Shown here in pieces: positions 56,481 through 64,000 of a DNA stretch of 64,000 bases (position 1 is the first letter of the stretch; each line of letters begins with the position of its first letter). The stretch is from assembly GCA_029465975.1 (NCBI GenBank), contig CM055749.1:106681-170680 (forward strand), written 5' to 3'. The translations under genes were made by a program, and so were the position numbers. Below the pieces are notes generated by a model. It saw only the letters and a list, made by a program, of their open reading frames with translations, was not told the DNA's origin and ran no database searches. This DNA comes from Dallia pectoralis (Eukaryota > Chordata > Actinopteri > Esociformes > Umbridae).

Positions 56481-58087
56481 CTAGAGAAATGACAGTAAAA
56501 CATGTGTATTACTGTATTAATACACCCCTGCAACGTATGCGAGGATCCTGTTTGTGGACTTCAGCTCCGCCTTCAACACCCTCATCCCTGCCCTCCTACA
56601 TGACAAGCTCTCCCAGCTCAACGTTCCAGACTCCACCTGCAGGTGGATCACAGACTTCCTGTCTGACAGGAAGCAGTGCGTCAAGCTGGGGTCACAAGTC
56701 TCTGACTCCCGGTCCATTAGCACCGGGTCCCCCCAGGGCTGCGTCCTTTCTCCTCTGCTCTTCTCCCTGCACACCAACAGCTGCACCTCAAGTCATCCAT
56801 CTGTCAAGCTCCTGAAGTTTGCGGACGACACCACCCTCATTGGTCTCATCTCTGGTGGGGACGAGTCCGACTACAGGCTGGATGCTGAGAAACTGGTGAT
56901 CTGGTGTAGCCAGAACAACTTAGAGCTAAATGCTCTAAAGACAGTGGAGATGCTTGTGGACTTCAGGAGAACTCAGCCCCACTCTCCCCCATCACCCTGT
57001 GTGGCTCTCCTGTCAACACGGTAGAGTCCTTCCGCTTCCTGGGTACTATCCTCTCTCAGGACCTCAAGTGGGATTTGACCCCCTGCTCACTGACCAGAAA
57101 AGCTCAACAATGGATGTACTTCCTTCGGCAGCTGAAGAAATTCAACCTGCCCAAGACTTTGATGGTCCACTTCTACTCAGCCATCATTGAGTCCATCCTC
57201 ACCTCATCCATCACCATCTGGTACTCTGCTGCTACAGCTAAGGACAGGAGCAGACTGCAGCGTTTCATCAAAAGGTGATTTTATGTACGCACCTTCCTGC
57301 TAAAGTAAATTCCTTGTCTGTACACACATTCATGGCGATTAAACACTTTTCTGATTCTGATTGGCGATACCACTTGTTTTTTAATCTTGCCTTTTAGATC
57401 CTTTGGTTTTACACTTGAAAAATAAATGTTTTACGTACTACAAATGAATGTGCAGCTTACTCTGGGTCCCGTACTTTTTATAAGCTGGGTCCCACAACTC
57501 AGCGTTTGAGAACTTGTGGAGGTATTGGTCCCACTGGTTCAAAAGGCTGAACATGTTTGGTTGAACAAGAGGAACACGGATGCATCTCTCCCAGCCACTC
57601 TGATCCCGCTGGACTCCTGTCCGAGTGTAGTTGAACACCACTCCTAAAAAGACCAAACGTTCTTTAGCAAATGAAATATACAACACTAAAATAATATAAT
57701 AGTGTGACTTCTGGTAGGAAGATCACGTACCATTAGAGTCTGTTATGCCAGTGTGTAGATCTGTCCCTCCATCAAAGTCCCTAAACAAAGTAACCGTCTC
57801 CATAAACACTTTTACCTACTACAGTATAACACCTGCGTTTTGTTGCAAACTATTCATTACACCTGAACAGCAGTAATTATTTACCTGTGGGTGTTCTCAG
57901 CAGGTGCAACCAGGAAACAGCATGGGGTCTTGTGACCGTTAGAAAAAGGGTTTGGGATATTTATAGGAGCCTCTTCCAACCGACACCCGCTAAAGTTCAT
58001 GCCACACTCTGGGCATTCCTCCGGAACAAAGAAACAGAAGATGTCCTTCTGACAGTGGCTAACCTTAATAACACTTTTACTGTCCAT
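56246..58087 (-). CDS. mkrn2os: MKRN2 opposite-strand protein, copy A
   Basis: Small vertebrate protein of unknown function encoded next to MKRN2. Exons on the minus strand: 58087-57885, 57780-57731, 57643-57475, 56480-56246. They join in frame (657 nt, 218 codons plus stop) with GT-AG junctions in phases 2, 1, 2. Start chosen at MDSKSVIKVSHCQKDIFCF, which aligns with copy B; an upstream in-frame ATG at 58168 would add 27 residues. Recognisable family blocks are PEECPECG, EEAPINIPNPFSNGHK, DLHTGITDSNGVVFNYTRTG, VPLVQPNMFSLLNQWDQYL and FDEETHNCYNYSLMFINCVL. No stop or frameshift. The last intron carries a LINE fragment. A possible minus-strand AATAAA at 55844-55849 lies in a Tc1-like remnant. 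Confidence 0.88.
56527..57365 (+). pseudogene. 5'-truncated LINE reverse-transcriptase fragment (Rex1/L2-like)
   Basis: Lies in the last intron of mkrn2os copy A, in antisense. It encodes DFSSAFNTLIPALLHDKLSQ, ISTGSPQGCVLSPLLFSLHT and the catalytic FADDTTLIG motif, then after one frameshift near 57000 the C-terminal MYFLRQLKKFNLP and TIWYSAATAKDRSRLQRFIK. It ends with CTGATTCTGATT. The frame is broken and the 5' end is missing, so it is inactive. Confidence 0.85.
57475..57643 (-). CDS. mkrn2os: mkrn2os copy A exon 3
   Basis: Acceptor TCTTTTTAG, donor AA/GTACGG in phase 2. It encodes GVVFNYTRTGVQRDQSGWER, then the VPLVQPNM and NQWDQYLHKF blocks. Confidence 0.86.
57731..57780 (-). CDS. mkrn2os: mkrn2os copy A exon 2 (50 bp)
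   Basis: Between TTGTTTAG and AATG/GTACGT on the minus strand. It encodes DFDGGTDLHTGITDSN; the neighbouring phases fit exactly. Confidence 0.85.
57885..58087 (-). CDS. mkrn2os: mkrn2os copy A exon 1
   Basis: Ends CACAG/GTAAAT in phase 2. It carries the CPEC pair and the EEAPINIPNPFSNGHK block characteristic of the family. Confidence 0.87.
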
Positions 58088-58249
58088 GGAGACAAGACTC
58101 CTCACAGCTAGGAGTGGAGACAGGTGCTTGTCTGGTTGCATACTGACACCCTGAGAGCAGTAAGGCAACGTAATGTAACCTTTCTGCTCTGTGACGCTTG
58201 CTCAACTTACACTGCCTCATTTCCTACTGACAGTCTGGGACCTATCAGG

Positions 58250-59115
58250 TTGCAGCTGTTAAGTTGAGCTGCTGGTTTTACAGCAGCTACCTGTCCTGTC
58301 TCCTAACCTGTCAGATCAGTACACCTGTCCTGTCTCCTAACCTGTCTGATCAGTACACCTGTCCTGTCTCCTAACCTGTCTGATCAGTACACCTGTCCTG
58401 TCTCCTAACCTGTCAGATCAGTACACCTGTCCTGTCTCCTAACCTGTCTGATCAGTACACCTGTCCTGTCTCCTAACCTGTCTGATCAGTACACCTGTCC
58501 TGTCTCCTAACCTGTCTGATCAGTACACCTGTCCTGTCTCCTAACCTGTCTGATCAGTACACCTGTCCTGTCTCCTAACCTGTCTGATCAGTACACCTGT
58601 CCTGTCTCCTAACCTGTCTGATCAGTACACCTGTCCTGTCTCCTAACCTGTCTGATCAGTACACCTGTCCTGTCTCCTAACCTGTCTGATCAGTACACCT
58701 GTCCTGTCTCCTAACCGGTCTGATCAGTACACCTGTCCTGTCTCATAACCTGTCTGATCAGTACACCTGTCCTGTCTCATAACCTGTCTGATCAGTACAC
58801 CTGTCCTGTCTCCTAACCTGTCTGATCAGTACACCTGTCCTGTCTCCTAATCTGTCTGATCAGTACACCTGTCCTGTCTCCTAACCTGTCTGATCAGTAC
58901 ACCTGTCCTGTCTCCTAACCTGTCTGATCAGTACACCTGTCCTGTCTCCTAACCTGTCTGATCAGTACACCTGTCCTGTCTCCTAACCTGTCTGATCAGT
59001 ACACCTGTCCTGTCTCATAACCTGTCTGATCAGTACACCTGTCCTGTCTCATAACCTGTCGGATCAGTACACCTGTCCTGTCTCCTAACCTGTCTGATCA
59101 GTACACCTGTCCTCT
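58250..59115. repeat. 34-bp minisatellite upstream of mkrn2os copy A
   Basis: About 24 copies with core CTGTCTGATCAGTACACCTG then TCCTGTCTCCTAA. Starts about 160 bp 5' of the copy A start codon, so it lies in or near its promoter. Confidence 0.94.
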
Positions 59116-59500
59116 CACCAGCTCAGAATCTACTATTATTTGAAGGATGGAAATTATGTTTAGGTTAACTATGCCTGGTAGCAGAAATATCTTGGGATAG
59201 ACACACCACCTTCATTTACTCAAACACATTCATTAGTTATTGTCCATAATAATTTTATTATTACATGATTTATTTTGTCATTGAAGAATGCAATGAGTAC
59301 ATACATTTTTTTCTTATGAATTATATCAACAGTTCATACCTCTAGAAGGTAGGCCCAAACATAGTTCTGAGAGTTTACAATGTGAAAATGGTATACATTA
59401 CAGCAAATAGGATTAGCCAGAGGGGTCCAGTTGATCTCATGTTACTTCACTGTCGTTTAAACCGTAACCTAAAGCCAGGGGAACGTCACTCTTATACATA
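59116..59500. other. Unique intergenic sequence
   Basis: Between the 34-bp and the AT-rich arrays; nothing recognised. Confidence 0.45.
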
Positions 59501-60300
59501 TTATAATTACACAGTGTGTTATATAATAACACATATTATAATAACATATAGTTAGTTATATAATAACACATATTATAATTATTCATAGTGTGTTATATAA
59601 CAAATATTATAATTATTCATAGTGTGTTATATTATTACACATATATTATAATTACTCAGAGGGTTATATAATAACACATATATTATAATTACACAGTGCG
59701 TTATATAATAACACATATTATAATAACATAGTTAGTTGTATAATAACACATATTATAATTATTCATAGTGTGTTATTTAATAACACATATTATAATTACA
59801 CAGTGTGTTATATAACACATATATTATAATTACTCAGAGTGTTATATAATAACACATATATTATAATTACACAGTGCGTTATATAATAACACATATTATA
59901 ATAACATAGTTAGTTGTATAATAACACATATTATAATTATTCATAGTGTGTTATTTAATAACACATATTATAATTACACAGTGTGTTATATAACACATAT
60001 ATTATAATTACTCAGAGTGTTATATAATAACATAGTTAGTTATATAATAACACATATTATAATTATTCATAGTGTGTTATATAATAACACATATTATAAT
60101 AACATAGTTATATAATAAAACATTAGAATTATTCATAGTGTGTTATATAATAACACATATATTATAATAACATAGTTAGTTATATAATAACACATTATAT
60201 AATTATTCATAGTGTGTTATATAATAAAACATATATTATAATAACATAGTTATAGTGTGTTGTATAGTAACACATATATTATAATATCACATATTATAAT
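59501..60300. repeat. AT-rich irregular minisatellite
   Basis: Degenerate units around GTGTTATATAATAACACATA and TTATAATTA. A block is duplicated at an offset of about 180 bp (59690-59830 versus 59870-60010). GTTATATAATAAC is a near-perfect palindrome. Confidence 0.85.
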
Positions 60301-60656
60301 AACATATGGTGAGTTAATAACTATATATATATATTTAGTTAGTTAATAAATTAATAAATATAATACCATATTAACAGTGTTATATAATTGCACATAATGT
60401 GTTGTTGACACACAGATAATTTAGATATTGGGGGTTAGCTGTTTTTCTTTACAGTTTAGACATCATTCCCATCACCTTGTATCAGTTTCTTGGGAAACAC
60501 CCACACTGCTCGTATTCAAGCTGCATTTTACACTGATTGCAAGAAATCACTTTTGCAATAGAAATACAAAAAGTCTAATGTGAGCAACAACCATGCCTTC
60601 ATATCACCAGAAGATGACTTAATCAAGTTGTTTTTCACATGATCCTTCATCCCAAT

Positions 60657-61478
60657 TGTTACGTTTCCCCTTCTAGGGTAGGGTACGCAACCCCCGTTTC
60701 CGTGAGCCCCTGTTGAGTGGTATGCAAAGGTGTAGGGTCGAGGCTGCAAATAAGGACAACCAGTCTGTCGTTAATAAACCAAGGAGTTTATTTGTCTCCT
60801 TAATATAACGGCAGGGAAAAAGGGCTGAGCGGAACCAAAGAAAAGAACGTAACATAAACGGGCAACACTTCCCTAAACTTCACTAAATTCCCCCCCCCCT
60901 TTAACCTAACCAGAGCACGGATGAGGCTCTCTAACAAAAATACAGGGGGTGGTCCGCCCAGGTCTTGCCTAGTGTGTTTAGACAGAGGTCTGCTACGGGA
61001 GATGTAAACCCATGGGCCTCTTGCCTAACACATTCCCTTTTCCCCTGAAACAGAAGAAAAAGGTAATTAACCCAAATAATAACGATGCCTGGTTACAGAC
61101 AACAAGCAAACAAATACACACGACAGATGACAAACACAATATTAATACACCAAAACACATGTACCAGGAACAGCACTATAACACCAAAAACACACCTCTA
61201 ACAATAAGTACTCCCTCTATGTTCACAGTACTCACTATACCGAAAAGGCCCGACAGAGCTCCAACACAAGAGATCCAGAGCGAGAGAGCTTCTCCCCTGA
61301 ACACCAGGCTTAAATAGCCACAGACACAGCTGCATCCACTGACGAAGAAGGGCGGAGTCCGGTCCTCAATCAGGAAGGTGATTACCCAATCCGCTGCTTG
61401 GGGAGGATATGAGCCATGTCTGCAACAGAATACAACCAAACACACACAGAACACACAAACTCCCTGGGGAACGTAACA
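60657..61478. mobile_element. Solo LTR (822 bp)
   Basis: Starts TGTTACGTTTCCCC and ends GGGGAACGTAACA, i.e. TG...CA with imperfect terminal inverted repeats. Flanked by a 5-bp duplication CCAAT (60652-60656 and 61479-61483). No internal coding region remains. It ends 29 bp from the mkrn2os copy B stop codon. Family (Gypsy, BEL or ERV) not determined. Confidence 0.82.
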
Positions 61479-61507
61479 CCAATACCTTCAAAAAGCTAAA
61501 GCATATT

Positions 61508-61712
61508 TTAATGTGCTATGTAGAAGCCATGTTGATAAATCTCCTGGTAGATTGTGATGTATTTGGTCGCCCTTTTAACACAGGGCAAGACATGTTGCAA
61601 TGTGAACTCATTTCTACTTATTAGATCTCTGCTCTCTGATCTCCTCAGCTGGTTTAGGAAGGACAAGGCAAAGCCATAACAACATGACCCAAACTCCCTC
61701 TCTTCTTCAAAT
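61508..61712 (-). CDS. mkrn2os: mkrn2os copy B exon 4 (stop)
   Basis: Acceptor TTCCCCAG. It encodes RFEEEREFGSCCYGFALSFL, then CVKRATKYITIYQEIYQHGF, then YIAH and TAA at 61508-61510. Confidence 0.86.
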
Positions 61713-62762
61713 CTGGGGAAAACAGGGTGTTATTATCGAGCAAAATCAGCATGTTCGGCTTTCATTTTAAGATCAGAATTATAGTATCAAGAAGCAAAAT
61801 GATTATATAAAGTCTGATGGACTTGACAATTCTACTACATCTGAAGGTCTTGAGTGTTTTTTGTATGGTTATTGTAGTCAACAGATAAACTCAGAAGTTA
61901 AATATTAGTTTTATATTAAAGAACATTATGGGTTAATAGGGCAGCCTAGTGATAAAGAGTGTTGGACCAGTAAACAAAAGTTATCTGATTCAAATATTTA
62001 AACCAACAAGGTGAAATAAGAGTTAACCAATATAGCTCACAGGTTGTTGGTGTACTGTTGTAAGCACACTTACCTAGGGGGAACATATATGTATTATATT
62101 GACCTGTCTGGCGACCAGTTGGGCAGTAGGGAGAACTGTTCCAGCTTGTTGTCCCACAGTGTTTCACAGCCAGTACCACCAGGGGCCACCAGGGGGACAC
62201 AGAGGCACTGCTCCCACCCATGATCCTGATTCAGGACGCCAGAAGAAGTGTAGCTGTATACCACCCCTAAACACAGAACTCTAGTTAGGTAGTGTACTGG
62301 TTAGTTAGGTACTAAGTGGTATAAATGCCCATTAGCAGTGAAATAAACTGAAGGCACCTTGTGAGTTTGTAACTCCAACATGAATCTCGGAGTTCAGCAA
62401 TTCACTTTGTACCAGTCCGGTCAGAACGAACCATGCAAAGGAAAATACACATTTAAAAGTATTTATTTTTAAACAGTTCACGTCACAAAACATCTAAATA
62501 CACAGTTAATGAAAATACGACAAATCAGCAAATGATAATACCTGATGAATGCTGGTCCCTGTGAGGATCCTATGAGGAAGGCGTATGGGACCTTGTGTCC
62601 ATTAATAAACGGACTGGGAACTATAATAGGTGCCTCTATCAGACTGAACCTCATAAGCTCCTGACAGATTGGACATCTACAGTTATCTGCTTCTAGTCTG
62701 TTTCTGTCAAAAGTATAGATTCTCTTTCCACAGTGATCAAACTTCAAAACAGTAAAGTCCAT
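61508..62762 (-). CDS. mkrn2os: MKRN2 opposite-strand protein, copy B
   Basis: Second, diverged paralogue. Minus-strand exons: 62762-62542, 62404-62358, 62266-62104, 61712-61508. They total 636 nt (211 codons plus TAA), all GT-AG, with the same phase pattern (2, 1, 2) as copy A. Start at MDFTVLKFDHCGKRIYTF; in-frame ATGs at 62771 and 62789 could add 3 or 9 residues. Shared blocks are CPIC, EAPIIVPSPFINGHKVPYAF, IHVGVTNSQGVVYSYTSSG, VPLVAP and RATKYITIYQEIYQHGFYI. In the last exon the THNCY of copy A is replaced by GSCCY. The gene is head to head with mkrn2, as in other vertebrates. A solo LTR begins 30 bp past its stop. I recall tandem mkrn2os genes in zebrafish, so the duplication may be old. 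Confidence 0.87.
62104..62266 (-). CDS. mkrn2os: mkrn2os copy B exon 3
   Basis: Acceptor GTGTTTAG, donor ACAG/GTCAAT (not a strong consensus donor). It encodes GVVYSYTSSGVLNQDHGWEQ, VPLVAPGGTGCETLWDNKLE and NWSPD. Confidence 0.84.
62358..62404 (-). CDS. mkrn2os: mkrn2os copy B exon 2 (47 bp)
   Basis: Encodes SELLNSEIHVGVTNSQ. The acceptor is ACAAAG with a weak pyrimidine tract, the least certain junction of this gene. The phase fits both sides and the IHVGVTNS block matches human LHVGITN. Confidence 0.78.
62542..62762 (-). CDS. mkrn2os: mkrn2os copy B exon 1
   Basis: Ends TTCATCAG/GTATTA in phase 2. It carries the DHCGKRIY, CRCPICQEL and PSPFINGHK motifs. Confidence 0.87.
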
Positions 62763-63040
62763 CTGGCTCATCCGGGAAATGCACGTCATGTTAGGGTTAA
62801 AATATAGGAAATAATTAGAACCCGTTAAATACTTATATTTCCATGTAATAAACGTTTATTGTTTATAAAATATTAGTATATTTGTCAAACATACCTTTCG
62901 TGTGTCCGGAACTTCCCCTCGCTTTGCTCGGAACCTTTATTTCACTGAACCTGTGGATCCGTAGTACGGTGTTTTGGTTGCACTCAAACGTGACGACGGG
63001 GACATAAATACGGTCGTGCCGATGTTATTGAGCTGCAAAT
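62763..63040. promoter_or_regulatory. Probable bidirectional promoter of mkrn2os copy B and mkrn2
   Basis: Only 278 bp separate the two divergent start codons. The segment is unique, with a moderately GC-rich part near 62900-63010 that contains GTGACGACG, a CRE/ATF half-site-like motif, and no TATA box I can place. Inference from gene geometry. Confidence 0.55.
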
Positions 63041-63066
63041 ATGAGCACGAAGCAAGTCACCTGCAG
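63041..63066 (+). CDS. mkrn2: Makorin-2 first coding exon (rest beyond the window)
   Basis: Makorins are RING E3 ubiquitin ligases with CCCH zinc fingers. The 26-bp exon reads MSTKQVTCR with the last codon split at GCAG/GTACAA. It matches the makorin-2 N terminus (human MSTKQITCR), where the next exon continues into the first C3H1 finger. Position and orientation behind tsen2 and opposite mkrn2os agree. The intron that follows fills with a 24-bp minisatellite and runs off the window. Confidence 0.9.
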
Positions 63067-63231
63067 GTACAACTGGTCCCTTATAACATATTATATATGT
63101 ATAATAATATTTATATAACATGTGTTTGTCTCCAGCTGTGTGAGAGACATTCAATTCTTACGTGTTCATATTTTATCTTCTAATTTAGGTGTAATTATAT
63201 AACACACGTAGCTAGCTGATATAACCTCGCC

Positions 63232-64000
63232 TAACCCTAGCTCGGAGTGTGGTGTGTTCCCTAGCTCGGAGTGTGGTGTGTTCCCTAGCTCGGAGTGTGG
63301 TGTGTTCCCTAGCTCGGAGTGTGGTGTGTTCCCTAGCTCGGAGTGTGGTGTGTTCCCTAGCTCGGAGTGTGGTGTGTTCCCTAGCTCGGAGTGTGGTGTG
63401 TTCCCTAGCTCGGAGTGTGGTGTGTTCCCTAGCTCGGAGTGTGGTGTGTTCCCTAGCTCGGAGTGTGGTGTGTTCCCTAGCTCGGAGTGTGGTGTGTTCC
63501 CTAGCTCGGAGTGTGGTGTGTTCCCTAGCTCGGAGTGTGGTGTGTTCCCTAGCTCGGAGTGTGGTGTGTTCCCTAGCTCGGAGTGTGGTGTGTTCCCTAG
63601 CTCGGAGTGTGGTGTGTTCCCTAGCTCGGAGTGTGGTGTGTTCCCTAGCTCGGGTGTGTGGTGTGTTCCCTAGCTCGGAGTGTGGTGTGTTCCCTAGCTC
63701 GGAGTGTGGTGTGTTCCCTAGCTCGGAGTGTGGTGTGTTCCCTAGCTCGGAGTGTGGTGTGTTCCCTAGCTCGGAGTGTGGTGTATTCACTAACCCTAGC
63801 TCGGAGTGTGGTGTGTTCCCTAGCTCGGAGTGTGGTGTGTTCCCTAGCTCGGAGTGTGGTGTGTTCCCTAGCTCGGAGTGTGGTGTGTTCCCTAGCTCGG
63901 AGTGTGGTGTGTTCCCTAGCTCGGAGTGTGGTGTGTTCCCTAGCTCGGAGTGTGGTGTGTTCCCTAGCTCGGAGTGTGGTGTGTTCCCTAGCTCGGAGTG
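63232..64000. repeat. 24-bp minisatellite in mkrn2 intron 1, running off the window
   Basis: About 32 copies with core CCCTAGCTCGGAGTGTGGTG then TGTT, starting about 165 bp after the mkrn2 donor. Almost homogeneous, with single breaks near 63650 and 63785. Frames in it (for example 63212-63790 minus) are artefacts. Confidence 0.96.

Noticed and set aside
56554..57024. Host gene with reverse-transcriptase domain
   Set aside because: A 5'-truncated, frameshifted LINE copy within an intron, with a LINE-like 3' tail.
63212..63790. Repeat protein of HTTLRARE or FPSSECGV units
   Set aside because: 24-bp intronic satellite of mkrn2 with a unit length divisible by three.

Overview
This is eukaryotic, vertebrate DNA, and almost certainly from a teleost fish. 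All real genes are split into many exons. The gene order pparg - tsen2 - (mkrn2os, opposite strand) - mkrn2 matches the conserved PPARG-TSEN2-MKRN2OS-MKRN2 block of human 3p25. The PPAR ligand-binding domain has the fish-type gamma residues, and the mobile elements (Tc1-like, hAT, Harbinger-like, Rex1/L2-like LINE, V-SINE-type tail) are typical of fish. Some repeat fragments (for example around 44.36-44.58 kb) resemble elements common in salmonid and esocid genomes, so a protacanthopterygian is plausible but not proven.

Layout. About 3.2-24.4 kb holds the last six coding exons of pparg on the plus strand; the A/B domain and first zinc finger lie to the left of the window. From 24.4 to 34.9 kb there is no gene I can support, only minisatellites, DNA transposons and some unique sequence. 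About 35.0-54.4 kb holds a complete 11-exon tsen2 on the plus strand (544 codons plus stop by my splice model). From 56.2 to 62.8 kb there are two tandem paralogues of mkrn2os on the minus strand, each with four exons and intact by my splice model. At 63.04 kb mkrn2 starts on the plus strand, head to head with the second mkrn2os copy; only its 26-base first coding exon is in the window.

The most striking property is tandem-repeat content. By my hand-drawn boundaries roughly 38 kb of the 64 kb is minisatellite or microsatellite, in about 35 arrays with different units of 12-78 bp. Almost every intron longer than about 450 bp in the plus-strand genes has its own private array, usually starting within 0-250 bp of the 5' splice site. 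In three pparg introns the array starts at the exon edge and each unit copies the splice-donor context. Several arrays carry a telomere-like hexamer (CCCTAA/TTAGGG) inside otherwise unrelated units, and the largest arrays show higher-order periodicity. One array (15-bp unit) lies inside the tsen2 coding sequence and adds about 85 in-frame residues.

Mobile elements sit inside these arrays with readable target-site duplications: several hAT-type elements with 8-bp duplications, a Harbinger-like element holding a hAT that holds another hAT, and an 822-bp solo LTR with a 5-bp duplication just behind the stop of the second mkrn2os gene. Nearly all long open reading frames in the window are artefacts of repeats whose unit length is a multiple of three or lacks stops. 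I found no CRISPR array, prokaryotic operon or new enzymatic system; the unusual biology is the relation between the minisatellites and gene structure.
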